Shown piece after piece: positions 9,209 to 18,288 of a DNA stretch of 64,000 bases (the stretch's first letter is position 1; each line of letters opens with the position of its first letter). The position numbers and the translations under genes were made by a program. The notes beneath the pieces were generated by a model. The model did not search any database and was not told the origin of the DNA. It was given only the letters and a program-made list of their open reading frames with translations. Source of the DNA: Solimonas_A sp052035235 (GTDB taxonomy: Bacteria; Pseudomonadota; Gammaproteobacteria; Nevskiales; Nevskiaceae); contig JBPOHT010000052.1 in the NCBI GenBank assembly GCA_052035235.1, positions 65,386 to 129,385 on the forward strand. Direction: 5' to 3'.

Positions 9209-11557
9209 TCACTCGGCCGCCGGGGCGGGCGGGGCCGGGCAGGTGCCGCCGATGGGCAGGCAGGTGCCGTTGGACGCCAGGAAGCTGGCCACCTGCCTCT
9301 GCATCTCGGTGAAGGCCGCCAGGAACTGGGTATCGCTACCCGCCGCCGCGCCGTTGTCCGGTGTCAGGATGGTGCTGTGGTCAGCCTGGCCCTGTGGGAA
9401 GCGCACGACGTTGTTGCGCGCTGCGGCACCGAGCAGGATGTCGGCGGTGGCCGGGATGGCGATCGCACTGGTTTCACCCGGCTTGAAGGTCAGTCCCATG
9501 ATCCGTGCCAGCGGCGTGGTACCGGAGAGGTAGCCGGAGATCGGCAGCACGTCGGTGGCCGGGCAAGCCGGGTTGTCCTTCAGCGCGCAGTTCGGCACCA
9601 CGGCATCGCCGACCACTTCGATCATCAGGATCGGGTGCTTGGTGGCAGCAGCCTTGGCGAAGTTGATCGGGTCGCCCGAGTCCACCACGGTCTGGGCAAA
9701 GCGCAGGAAGGTCTCGTAGTTGTCGTTGCCCTGCGAGATGGCTCCCCCCGACGAGGCCTGCAGACCGGCGGAGATACGCGGGCCAAAGCTGGCAGACGCA
9801 TCGAGCAGCTTGGCGATACCGCCGCCCGGCATGGCCAGCGCACTGGCCCCGGTGGCGTCGTTCACGCCCAGGAAGGTGCTGGCGACGATGGCACCGAGCG
9901 AGTGGCCGACGTAGCGCACCTGGGTGGTGTCGAACTTCAGCGTCACCTGGGGCGTCCCACCGACATCGGCGAAGCCCGCGCCCGGAGAGATGGCGCTGGT
10001 CGCCGGCACCAGCGACTTGCCCAGCACCAGCAGATCGGACACACCCTGGCGCAGGTTGTCGCGGGAAGTGAGCAGGCTGCTTAGGTTGATGAAATGCGTG
10101 CCGGAGCTGTCGACGATGCCATCACCCGGAGCCGATGGGTTCTCCGCGCCGGCGGGACGCGGGGCGCCGGTGGCGTTGTCCACCACGTCCAGTTCCAGCG
10201 TGCGCTCGGTGGTACCCGGGACACGGAAAGCGGCGATGCTGCCGTCGATCGCGCGGATGCCGTGCAGCGGCAGGTCAATGGCGATGACGGCGAAGCCCGC
10301 CTGCGTCAGCGCCGGCACCAGGCCAAGCACCTGCGAACGGTTGCCGGTGATGCCGTGCTGGAAGATGACGACCGGCCAGCCGTTGGCCGGCATGGTGCCG
10401 ACCGGCACGGTGGCGAGCACCGGCACGGTCTGGTCGCTCTGCTTGAGCGGCAGCGGATAGCAGACCGTGGTGCTGGTGCTGGGCTTGGCGGTCTGTCCAT
10501 CCGGCAAGGTAGCGCCGACGGCAAAGGCACCGCAAGGGACACGACCAAGGAAGCTGGCGGCCGTATCGGGCTTGGTGACATCCGCTTTCCAGGATGCACT
10601 CAGCGGCTCGGTTGCAGAGAGGTAATACGGCAGCCGCAGCAAGCCGGCATAGACCTGCGCCGGCGCGCCGGGCAGGCCGAGCATCGTGGTGGTCAGCGGA
10701 GTTCCGGCAGGCGCCGGAGACGGTGCCGGGGCCTGCTGCAGGCGCAGGATGCTGGGCTGCGCCGCTGCCGCCATGCGCTCCAGCGTCCGCGTGGTGGACT
10801 GCGTGGTGAAGGGCCAGGCGATAGCCACGGTGTCAGCCGGCTTGCCGAAGGCGGCGAGCCCCTGCATCACCGGCACCAGCTGCTGGCGGATCGCTTCCAG
10901 CGTGGCCTTCTGCGGGGCGGTGAGGATCGCCAGCACGGGCTCGGTCTGCTCGGAGACCGGCGTGGAGGACCGCACCACGCGGAAGTAGTCGCTGGGAAGG
11001 ATCGCCTCGCCGGAGGTGGCGCGCGCGGTGGTGCTCAGGCCGACGATATAGGTGGTGGACGGCTTCAGCGGCTTGAGCGGCTCGATCAGGATGCGACTGC
11101 GCTTGGCCGAGATCGGCCTGCCGTCGGCAGGATCGATCGCCGTGGAGCTCTGCACGGTGAAGTCCACGCCCGGCGTCAGCAGCGACGGCGGCGAGGTGGA
11201 GGTGTCGATGATGGTCAGCGCCGATTGCACGGTGGTGAAATCGACGAAGCCGGTCAGGTCGGTGAACAGCGAAGCCGTGGTCGACCAGCCGTCCAGTTCA
11301 TTGGCGGCGGCGACGAAGGGGTTCGGAAGATTCGTCGGCGGTGTCGGCGGGTTGGGAATGTTCAGCGTCGGATCGCTGAAGCCGGCAAACAACAGGTCCA
11401 CGGGAAATGGAATCTGCGGGCTGGTGGCCAGTGGATCGAAAATCGACACTGCCTTTTCGCCAACGCCGCCGGGGAAGTCTCCCCCTTCGTTGGACGCCTT
11501 GTCGCAAGCGGACAGGGCCAACACCAAAGCCAACGCTCCCAGGCGGGCGTATCTCAT
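9209..11557 (-). CDS. VolA/Pla-1-like lipase lipoprotein
   Basis: About 782 residues. The N-terminus is a lipoprotein signal with lipobox LSAC (Cys18). A long N-terminal domain resembles the bacterial virulence-factor lipase family, and a C-terminal alpha/beta-hydrolase domain follows. The hydrolase has the nucleophile elbow GHSLG (Ser553), a likely acid in VVGDAVVP (Asp651) and the catalytic His in QADHSTIL (His727). The likely role is surface-anchored hydrolysis of phospholipid or ester lipids. The ATG at 11557 has AGGAG seven bases upstream. It is followed at once by the DUF1302 gene, so released lipids could be handled by that barrel (inference). Element A lies just upstream. Confidence 0.85.
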   Translation of the reverse strand: MRYARLGALALVLALSACDKASNEGGDFPGGVGEKAVSIFDPLATSPQIPFPVDLLFAGFSDPTLNIPNPPTPPTNLPNPFVAAANELDGWSTTASLFTDLTGFVDFTTVQSALTIIDTSTSPPSLLTPGVDFTVQSSTAIDPADGRPISAKRSRILIEPLKPLKPSTTYIVGLSTTARATSGEAILPSDYFRVVRSSTPVSEQTEPVLAILTAPQKATLEAIRQQLVPVMQGLAAFGKPADTVAIAWPFTTQSTTRTLERMAAAAQPSILRLQQAPAPSPAPAGTPLTTTMLGLPGAPAQVYAGLLRLPYYLSATEPLSASWKADVTKPDTAASFLGRVPCGAFAVGATLPDGQTAKPSTSTTVCYPLPLKQSDQTVPVLATVPVGTMPANGWPVVIFQHGITGNRSQVLGLVPALTQAGFAVIAIDLPLHGIRAIDGSIAAFRVPGTTERTLELDVVDNATGAPRPAGAENPSAPGDGIVDSSGTHFINLSSLLTSRDNLRQGVSDLLVLGKSLVPATSAISPGAGFADVGGTPQVTLKFDTTQVRYVGHSLGAIVASTFLGVNDATGASALAMPGGGIAKLLDASASFGPRISAGLQASSGGAISQGNDNYETFLRFAQTVVDSGDPINFAKAAATKHPILMIEVVGDAVVPNCALKDNPACPATDVLPISGYLSGTTPLARIMGLTFKPGETSAIAIPATADILLGAAARNNVVRFPQGQADHSTILTPDNGAAAGSDTQFLAAFTEMQRQVASFLASNGTCLPIGGTCPAPPAPAAE

Positions 11558-11642
11558 CTTCGTCTCCTGCACTCGTGGGGAAGCAGCCGCACTTCCACGT
11601 TATTTGTCGTCCCGAACTCCGTCAGGACTCATTTGCACCATC

Positions 11643-11908
11643 AGGGCCTGCTAACGCCACCGCACTCGCTGCGACGGAGACCGTTTTGACGCAGGGCTAA
11701 GTCCCGTCACGCGCGGTGTACTCAACGTACATAAGCGGGGCGGGACAACGCCCTGCGTCAAAACGGTCCCGCCCTCCGGGTGCCCCCATATTTGCCGCCA
11801 TGCGGTGTTGCTCGTCGGTCACTTGGAACCACCAAGCTCCCTCCTCGCGTCGTGCCTGGCGGCAAATACGGGGGCATCGCAGCGAGCGCGGTGGCGTTAG
11901 CAGGCCCT
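11643..11908. repeat. 266-bp three-way-junction palindromic element A (MITE-like)
   Basis: Outer arms 11643-11674 and 11877-11908 are inverted copies over 32 bases with one mismatch. Two stem-loops lie inside: 11679-11697 with 11750-11768 (19 bp, exact, with a further GTCCCG/CGGGAC inside), and 11781-11800 with 11857-11876 (20 bp, one mismatch, with CTTGG/CCAAG inside). No coding frame is convincing. It sits between glpD and the lipase gene, in the likely promoter region of the latter. The layout matches element B at 16081-16350 although the sequences differ. Confidence 0.85.
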
Positions 11909-11987
11909 CGGAGGCAGTATCGAGTTGTCGCAGCGCAGCAAACAATCTGTCTTGACCCGGTAATGAATACCGTTTGTCGGACCGTTC

Positions 11988-13532
11988 CTACACAGTTGTG
12001 CGGTAGCGCCCGATCAGGTTTTCCACGCGCTCGCGCCAGTCGTCGTCGGGCAGCAACAGGTCGAGCGGCAGGCGGCGACGCAGCACGTCGTCGATGTCGC
12101 GCGCCATCTCGGACTGCAGCGCGTGCACGACTTCGGCCATCAGGAACGGCCATTCCGGATGGATGCGCGCACGCAGCTCCGGGCGCTCCTCCATAAGCCG
12201 CAACAGCAGGGAGATGTTCGTGCCGTGGCGCAAGCTGAGGGACTGCGCGGCTTCCTCGTCGATGCCGGCCCCGACCAGGCGGGCGATGGCCTTGGGCTGC
12301 CATTGCTCGAACGGCTCGCCCGGCGTTCCGGGCAGCGGTGTTTCACGCGTGCGGCAGGGCCGCGGTGTCTCAGGCATCTGCCAGTAGGCCGCATCGACGA
12401 TGTGCGAGGCGTCGCGGCGAGCGGTGGTGAAACTGCCACCGACATAGGTGACCAGCCGCGGCTTCGGCTTCACGATCACGGCCTCGCGCGTGATCTGCGA
12501 GAAGCTGCCGTATTCCGTGGGCGGCAGCGTGCGCAGGCCGCTGAAGCGGGCAATCACGTCCTTTTCCGTCCAGCGCAGGCCCGGCAGGCCGTTGCGCAAT
12601 CCGTCCAGCAGGTAGCGCGTTTCATCCGCGGTGGGCTGCGCCTGATCCGGCGACGCCACTTCACGCTCGGTGGTGCCGACCAGTGTGCGTCCGTACCAGG
12701 GGATGACGAAGAACACGCGGCCATCGCGAGCGGTGAGCAGGAAGGCTTCCTGGCAGCCCGGAATCGCCGGCATTACCAGGTGCGTGCCCTGCACCAGCCG
12801 CAGTGGCGGAGCCGCCTCACCCAGCAGCGACGGCGCCCAGGGGCCCGCGGCGTTGATGGTGACGCGCGCGCGTAGCTCGAAGGACTCCTGCGTCTCCTGG
12901 TCGCGCAGCAGTGCGCCGCGCACGCCGCCCTCGCCTTCCAGCAGGCGTTCTGCGGCCATGCGGTTCACGCAGACGGCGCCCTGCGCCTGTGCCGCGGCAG
13001 CCACGGTCAGCACCATGCGCGCGTCGTCGGTCTGGCAGTCGCCGTAGCGAAAACCCTCCTGCAGGTTCTGCGGATTCAGGAACGGGAACTCCGACAGCAG
13101 CGCCGGCGCGCGATACTGGCGGTGACGGCCCACCGAACCGCGGCCCGCGCCGAGCAGGTCGTAGATCGCAAGGCCGGCCGACAGCGTGAAGCTGCTGGCA
13201 CGCGGGCCTTTCCACAGCGGCATGATGAAATCCAGCGGCCGCACCAGGTGCGGGGCGATGCGCCGCAGGCGGCGGCGCTCACGCAGCGCGTGGCGCACGA
13301 ACTCGAGCTGGTAGTTCTCCAGGTAGCGCAGGCCGCCATGGATCAGCTTGCTGGAGGCCGACGAGGTGCCGCTGCCCCAGTCGCCCTTTTCCACCAGCGC
13401 CACGGACAGGCCGCGCTGCGCGGCGTCGCAGGCCACCCAGGCGCCATAGATGCCGCCGCCGATCACCAGCAGGTCGAAGCTGCGCTCGCGCAGCGCGCCG
13501 GGGCGGCGCAGGAAGGGAAAGGCGGGGGTCAT
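11988..13532 (-). CDS. glpD: Glycerol-3-phosphate dehydrogenase (FAD, aerobic)
   Basis: A 514-residue flavoprotein of the usual GlpD length. The N-terminal Rossmann motif is LLVIGGGIYGAWVA, followed by SSASSKLIHGGLRYLE, the conserved GlpD flavin segment, and a C-terminal helical domain. It oxidises sn-glycerol-3-phosphate to dihydroxyacetone phosphate at the membrane and feeds electrons to quinone. The ATG at 13532 is one base after the TGA of the acyl-CoA dehydrogenase gene, so translation is probably coupled. This links glycerol and fatty-acid use, as expected for lipid breakdown. A weak hairpin (CGGTA/TACCG) lies past the stop. Confidence 0.92.
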   Translation of the reverse strand: MTPAFPFLRRPGALRERSFDLLVIGGGIYGAWVACDAAQRGLSVALVEKGDWGSGTSSASSKLIHGGLRYLENYQLEFVRHALRERRRLRRIAPHLVRPLDFIMPLWKGPRASSFTLSAGLAIYDLLGAGRGSVGRHRQYRAPALLSEFPFLNPQNLQEGFRYGDCQTDDARMVLTVAAAAQAQGAVCVNRMAAERLLEGEGGVRGALLRDQETQESFELRARVTINAAGPWAPSLLGEAAPPLRLVQGTHLVMPAIPGCQEAFLLTARDGRVFFVIPWYGRTLVGTTEREVASPDQAQPTADETRYLLDGLRNGLPGLRWTEKDVIARFSGLRTLPPTEYGSFSQITREAVIVKPKPRLVTYVGGSFTTARRDASHIVDAAYWQMPETPRPCRTRETPLPGTPGEPFEQWQPKAIARLVGAGIDEEAAQSLSLRHGTNISLLLRLMEERPELRARIHPEWPFLMAEVVHALQSEMARDIDDVLRRRLPLDLLLPDDDWRERVENLIGRYRTTV

Positions 13533-13533
13533 C

Positions 13534-15966
13534 TCAGGACGAAGGGGTCTGTACCTGTTCCAGGCGGATATCGAATTCATCGACCGCGCAGAGGCTTTCC
13601 GCCACCTGCAGCGCGGAGCGCAGCTGGCGCGACTCGTCCTCGGCCAGCACACCGGCCTCGCGCGCCTCGTCGATCCGCTGCAGCGGGTGCGGATGCTGCA
13701 GGCGTCCAGCACGCTGCGCCTGCTGCAGCTTGCGCATCAGGGGCTCGGCATTGATCGCCTGCAGCATCGCGGCATCCAGCCGGCCCAGCGGCGAAGCAGC
13801 GGCATCGTGCAAGCCCGCGGCCAGGCGCAGGCGCAGGCCACCAGGTTGTTGCAGGGCGGCAGCGATGCGCTGGCCGGTGGCGTCGTCCACGGCACGCGCG
13901 TGGCGGCCGAGCGGGAACACCAGCAGGCGACCGAGCCAGGCCAGCGGGCGGCGCGGCAGGTTCAGCAGCAGGCCATCCAGCGCGTTCTCGATACGCAGGA
14001 ACTGCTCATCACAAACTGCCTGCAGCAGCGGCAGGTCTTCGGCCGGACGGCCGTCCTGGTCATAGCGGCGCAGGGCCGCGCTGGCCACGTAGAGGCCGGT
14101 GAGCACGTCGCCGAGCCGGGCCGACAGGCTTTCTCGCAGCTTCAGCCCACCGCCGACCGCGGCCAGCGTCAGCTCGGTGCACAGCGCCAACGCGGCGCTG
14201 TAGCGGTTGGCGCGCAGCGCGATACGGCGCATGGCGGCATCGCCCGGCGCCTGGCCCCAACGCGCCAGCGTCAGGCCCGCCACCAGGCTGCGCGCGCCGG
14301 ACTGCAGGAGGTGGCCGCTGTGTGCCATCAGCAGCGCATCGAAGCGCTCCAGGCCCAGCGCAGCATTGGGCTCGGCGACGGCGGCGATCTCCTCGCGCAG
14401 ATAGGGGTGGCAGCGCAGCGCGCCCTGGCCGAACAGGATCATGCCGCGAGTCAGCAGGTTGGCTCCCTCCACGGTGATCGCCACAGGAGTGCCCTGGAAG
14501 GCGCGTGCCAGCCAGTTGGAGGGGCCCAGCATCACGCCCTTGCCGGCGTGTATGTCCATGGCGCGCTTGAGCGAGTCCTGTGCGGTCTCGCTGCAGAAGG
14601 ACTTGGCGATGGCGGACGGCACGGCGGGCTTCTCGCCCAGATCCACCGCCTGTGCGGTGAGCTGGCGCACGGCCTGCACGGCGTAGGCCTGGCTGCCGAG
14701 GTGCGCCAGCTGCTCCTGCACCGCCTCGAAGCTGCCCACCGGCTGGCCGAACTGGCGACGGATGCGGGCATAGGCGCCACTGGCCAGGGCGGCCATGGTG
14801 GCCTGCCCGGCGGTGTTGGACGGCAGCGAGATCGCCCGGCCGGCGGCCAGGCATTCCATCAGCATGCGCCAGCCTTGGCCGATGCGCGGCGGGCCGCCGA
14901 TGATGAAGTCCAGCGGCACGAACAGCTCGCTGCCGCGCACCGGGCCGTTCATGAAGGGGTTGTCCAGTGGCCAGTGGCGCGTGCCGATCTGCAGGCCCGG
15001 GGTGTCGCGCGGGATCAGGGCGCAGCACAGGCCCAGCTCGCGCCCGCCGCCGAGCAACTGCTCCGGGTCGTAGAGGCGGAAAGCCAGGCCCACCAGCGTG
15101 GCCACCGGGGCCAGGGTGATGTAGCGCTTGTCGAACGTGAGGCGCATGCCCAGCACCTCCCGCCCCTGCCACGGTCCGCGGCAGACCAGGCCGAGGTCGG
15201 GAATGGCGCCGGCGTCGGACCCGGCCCAGGGCGAGGTCAGCGCGAAGCAGGGAATCTCCTCGCCCGTGGCCAGCCGCGGCAGGTAGTGCTGCTTCTGCTC
15301 GTCGGTGCCGTAATGCAGCAGCAGTTCCGCCGGCCCCAGGGAGTTGGGCACGGCGACGATGGAGGCGGCGGTGACGCCGCCCGGACCGGAGGCGATGCGG
15401 TTCAGCACCGCCGAATGGGCTAGCGCGCCGAAGCCCAGGCCGCCGTATTCCTTCGGGATGATCATGCCGAAGAAGCCGTGGCGCTTCAGGTGGGCCCAGG
15501 CCTCGGGGGACAGGTCGCGGTCCACGAAGGTGATGCGCCAGTCGTCACAGAGCCCGCAGAAATCCGCCACCGGCCCGTCGAGGAAGGCCTGTTCCTCGGC
15601 ACTCAGCCGGGCGGCAGGCAGGCCGTAGAGTCGCTCCCATTGCGGGCGGCCGGAGAACAGCTCGCCGTCCCACCAGACCGTGCCGGCGTCCAGCGCCGCC
15701 TGCTCGGTGGCGCTGACCTCCGGCATGACGCGGCGGAAGTATTCCAGGGCCGGGCGGGTCAGCCATTCCTGACGCAGGGGCGGGTTCAGCAACACCGTGC
15801 CAGCCACGGCCAGCAGCAGCGCCCCCAGGAAGAACAGGCTCCAGGAGCCGCCACCGGCGGCGTAGGCCAGCAGGAACACCGCGTACAGCGTGATGGCGGT
15901 GCGGGGCGAGGTCCGGCGCCAGGCCAGCGCCACGCTCAGCGCGATCAGCAGCAGGAGCCAGATCAT
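13534..15966 (-). CDS. fadE: Acyl-CoA dehydrogenase, FadE type
   Basis: About 810 residues, close to E. coli FadE in size. The N-terminus has two hydrophobic segments (MIWLLLLIALSVALAW and the AVFLLAYAAGG region). The acyl-CoA dehydrogenase core follows (IIPKEYGGLGFG, LTSPWAGSDAG, NLLTRGMILFGQGA) with the FadE-specific C-terminal domain. It catalyses the first step of fatty-acid beta-oxidation. The ATG at 15966 is preferred to 16014, since the membrane segment starts there and a purine-rich GGAAGGGA lies upstream. It is the first gene of a two-gene unit with glpD. Element B lies in the divergent promoter region behind it. Confidence 0.92.
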   Translation of the reverse strand: MIWLLLLIALSVALAWRRTSPRTAITLYAVFLLAYAAGGGSWSLFFLGALLLAVAGTVLLNPPLRQEWLTRPALEYFRRVMPEVSATEQAALDAGTVWWDGELFSGRPQWERLYGLPAARLSAEEQAFLDGPVADFCGLCDDWRITFVDRDLSPEAWAHLKRHGFFGMIIPKEYGGLGFGALAHSAVLNRIASGPGGVTAASIVAVPNSLGPAELLLHYGTDEQKQHYLPRLATGEEIPCFALTSPWAGSDAGAIPDLGLVCRGPWQGREVLGMRLTFDKRYITLAPVATLVGLAFRLYDPEQLLGGGRELGLCCALIPRDTPGLQIGTRHWPLDNPFMNGPVRGSELFVPLDFIIGGPPRIGQGWRMLMECLAAGRAISLPSNTAGQATMAALASGAYARIRRQFGQPVGSFEAVQEQLAHLGSQAYAVQAVRQLTAQAVDLGEKPAVPSAIAKSFCSETAQDSLKRAMDIHAGKGVMLGPSNWLARAFQGTPVAITVEGANLLTRGMILFGQGALRCHPYLREEIAAVAEPNAALGLERFDALLMAHSGHLLQSGARSLVAGLTLARWGQAPGDAAMRRIALRANRYSAALALCTELTLAAVGGGLKLRESLSARLGDVLTGLYVASAALRRYDQDGRPAEDLPLLQAVCDEQFLRIENALDGLLLNLPRRPLAWLGRLLVFPLGRHARAVDDATGQRIAAALQQPGGLRLRLAAGLHDAAASPLGRLDAAMLQAINAEPLMRKLQQAQRAGRLQHPHPLQRIDEAREAGVLAEDESRQLRSALQVAESLCAVDEFDIRLEQVQTPSS

Positions 15967-16080
15967 CGGGGACCGTCCCTTCCATGGTGATGGACCGCCA
16001 GCATACCGAATCATGGTTCCGCCAAGGCATGGCGGGCCCCGGCCGGCTTCGTGTATAAACGCCGGCGGAGAGCCACTAAT

Positions 16081-16350
16081 AAGAGCCTATCTGTGAGTAA
16101 GACGTACACGCGTTGCTGCCGGAAATCGCGCCAGGCAAGTCAGCCGATGCGCGGTTGGGTGGTCCCCAATAAGCAGCGGCTGGCGCCGCATGGCGCGATT
16201 TCCGGCGCAACCCTCCGGGACGGGGCCATTTTTGCGCCCCGCGGCCCCTATCGCCCCTTATGTACTCGTGCACACCGCGGGTCGATAGGGTTAGCGGGAC
16301 ACAAAAATGGCACGCCGTCGCGTGCACGTCTTACTCACAGATAGGCTCTT
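16081..16350. repeat. 270-bp three-way-junction palindromic element B (MITE-like)
   Basis: Outer arms 16081-16112 and 16319-16350 are inverted copies over 32 bases with one mismatch. Stem-loop 1 pairs 16112-16133 with 16191-16211 (one bulge) and has CAGCCG/CGGCTG and TTGGG/CCCAA inside. Stem-loop 2 pairs GACGG and GCCATTTTTG (16219-16234) with CAAAAATGGC and CCGTC (16302-16319), then CCCGC/GCGGG and CCCTATCG/CGATAGGG. The right end stops one base before the ATG of the efflux adaptor gene. There is no plausible coding content. Confidence 0.87.
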
Positions 16351-16351
16351 T

Positions 16352-17584
16352 ATGAACGACAAGTCCGCCCTGCTCGAACAGCTGCGCATCGACCATTCCG
16401 CCCGTGCGCCGCAGCCCAGCCCCTGGAAGCGCTGGCTGCTGATCGGTGCGGTGCTGCTGGCGATCGTCGTGGTCGCTGCCGCCCTGCTGGGTGGCGAGAA
16501 GCCGCCCGAGGTCACCGCCGTGCAGGCGCGTGCCGCCGGCCCTGGCGCCAGCGCCTCGGTGCTGGACGCCTCCGGGTACGTGGTCGCGCGGCGCCAGGCT
16601 ACGGTGTCTTCCAAGGTCACGGGCAAGGTCATCGAGGTGCTGCTGGACGAGGGCCGCCGGGTCGAGCAGGGGCAGGTGCTGGCCCGCATCGACGACAGTA
16701 ATGCCCAGGCGCAGCTGGCGCTGGCGCAATCGCAGCTCGCGGCCTCGCGCTCGCAGCTGTCCACGGTCCAGGTGCAGCTGGCCGAGGCGGATCGCCAGCT
16801 GGTCCGCACACGTGAGTTGGCGGAGCGCAAGCTGCTGAGCCAGCAGGCGCTGGATACCGCACAGGCCAATGCCGACGGCCTGCGGGCGCAGCTCGATACC
16901 GCCCGGCAGAACATCGTGGTGTCCGAGCGCGGCGTCGCCGTGCAGCAGCGCGCCCTGGACGACACCGTGGTGCGTGCCCCCTTCTCCGGCGTCATCACCC
17001 TGAAGAACGCCCAGCCGGGCGAGATGATCTCGCCGCTGTCGGCCGGCGGCGCGGGAACGCGCACCGGCATCGGCACGCTGGTGGACATGGAATCGCTGGA
17101 GATCGAGGTCGACGTCAACGAGAACTTCATCAACCGCGTGCAGACCGGACAGCCGGCGGCGGCGCGGCTCAATGCCTACCCGGACTGGGAGATTCCCTGC
17201 GAGGTGATCGCCGTAATCCCTACCGCCGACCGCAGCAAGGCCACGGTCAAGGTGCGCGTGGGCTTCAAGGACAAGGACCCGCGCATCCTGCCGGAGATGG
17301 GTGTGCGCGTGTCTTTCCGCGAGGCCGAGAAGCCCCAGGCGCAGCAGCAGGAACAGGGGGTGCTGGTGCCCTCCGAAGCGGTACAGAAGCAGGGCGAGGA
17401 CGGCGTGGTCTTCATCCTGCGCGAGGACCTGACGCTGGAGCGCCGCGCGGTGAAGCTCGGCGGCGGCGGCAACGGCGAAACCAGCGTGCTCGGCGGCCTG
17501 CGCGGCGGTGAACGGCTGGCGGTGGGCGACTTTGCCCAGTTCGCCGATGGCAAGAAGGTGCGCATCAAGGAGACCGGAAAATGA
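16352..17584 (+). CDS. Periplasmic adaptor (HlyD/MacA-type membrane fusion protein)
   Basis: About 410 residues. One N-terminal transmembrane helix (WLLIGAVLLAIVVVAAALL) is followed by a biotinyl-lipoyl-like domain split by a long Ala/Gln-rich coiled coil (about residues 115-190), then beta-barrel and membrane-proximal domains. It links an inner-membrane ABC transporter to an outer-membrane channel. The ATG at 16352 is used because upstream codons lie in repeat element B. The only Shine-Dalgarno-like sequence (TAGG) lies inside the end of that repeat. The stop overlaps the next ATG (ATGA). Confidence 0.9.
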   Translation: MNDKSALLEQLRIDHSARAPQPSPWKRWLLIGAVLLAIVVVAAALLGGEKPPEVTAVQARAAGPGASASVLDASGYVVARRQATVSSKVTGKVIEVLLDEGRRVEQGQVLARIDDSNAQAQLALAQSQLAASRSQLSTVQVQLAEADRQLVRTRELAERKLLSQQALDTAQANADGLRAQLDTARQNIVVSERGVAVQQRALDDTVVRAPFSGVITLKNAQPGEMISPLSAGGAGTRTGIGTLVDMESLEIEVDVNENFINRVQTGQPAAARLNAYPDWEIPCEVIAVIPTADRSKATVKVRVGFKDKDPRILPEMGVRVSFREAEKPQAQQQEQGVLVPSEAVQKQGEDGVVFILREDLTLERRAVKLGGGGNGETSVLGGLRGGERLAVGDFAQFADGKKVRIKETGK

Positions 17585-18270
17585 CGGAAGCCATCGTCAG
17601 CCTGCGCGGCGTGCGCAAGAGCTACACCCGCGGCAAGCAGACCGTGGAAGTTCTGGAGAGCCTGGACCTGGATATCGCCCGGGGCGACTTCCTGGCCCTG
17701 ATGGGCCCCAGCGGCTCCGGCAAGACCACGCTGCTGAACCTGATCGGCGGCCTGGACCGCCCCACCGCCGGCAGTGTCGACGTAGCCGGCGAGCGCATCG
17801 ACCAGCTCAGCTCCGGCCAGCTGGCCCAATGGCGTGCAAGGCACGTTGGCTTCGTGTTCCAGTTCTACAACCTGATGCCGATGCTCAACGCCGAGCGCAA
17901 TGTCGAGCTGCCGCTGCTGCTGACGCGCCTGCCGGCCGCGGACCGCCTGCGCCGCGTACGCGTGGCACTGGAGATCGTAGGCCTGGCCGAGCGTGGTGGG
18001 CACAAGCCCAGCGAGCTGTCCGGCGGCCAGGCGCAGCGCGTGGCCATTGCCCGCGCGCTGGTGGCGGACCCTACCCTGCTGGTCTGCGACGAGCCAACGG
18101 GCGATCTTGACCGCAAGACCGCCGACGAGATCCTGCACCTGCTGCAGGCCCTGAACCGCGAGTACGGCAAGACCATCGTCATGGTGACGCATGACCCGAA
18201 GGCGGCGGAATTCGCGACGCATCAATTGCACATGGATAAAGGCCGGCTGGTCGAAGCGAGTGCAGCATGA
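17581..18270 (+). CDS. ABC transporter ATPase, MacB/LolD type
   Basis: A 229-residue nucleotide-binding protein with Walker A GPSGSGKTTL, Q-loop VFQFYNLMP, signature LSGGQAQRVAIARAL, Walker B LLVCDEPTGDLD and the His switch VTHD. It is closest in type to LolD/MacB-family ATPases that drive FtsX-like permeases in mechanotransmission exporters. It overlaps the adaptor gene by four bases. A 160-bp gap holding an inverted pair of REP palindromes separates it from the permease genes. Confidence 0.93.
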   Translation: MTEAIVSLRGVRKSYTRGKQTVEVLESLDLDIARGDFLALMGPSGSGKTTLLNLIGGLDRPTAGSVDVAGERIDQLSSGQLAQWRARHVGFVFQFYNLMPMLNAERNVELPLLLTRLPAADRLRRVRVALEIVGLAERGGHKPSELSGGQAQRVAIARALVADPTLLVCDEPTGDLDRKTADEILHLLQALNREYGKTIVMVTHDPKAAEFATHQLHMDKGRLVEASAA

Positions 18271-18288
18271 AAACCACGCCGCGCCACT

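Noticed and set aside
11716..11955. Short open frames inside palindromic element A
   Set aside because: They occur on both strands of an inverted repeat, with no start signals or family resemblance. The structure explains the sequence better.
13533..13712. An N-terminal extension of glpD
   Set aside because: Those codons lie inside the fadE 3' end. The FAD motif begins just after the ATG at 13532.
13450..15423. A long plus-strand open frame opposite fadE
   Set aside because: Gln/His/Ala/Arg-rich shadow of fadE with no recognisable domain.
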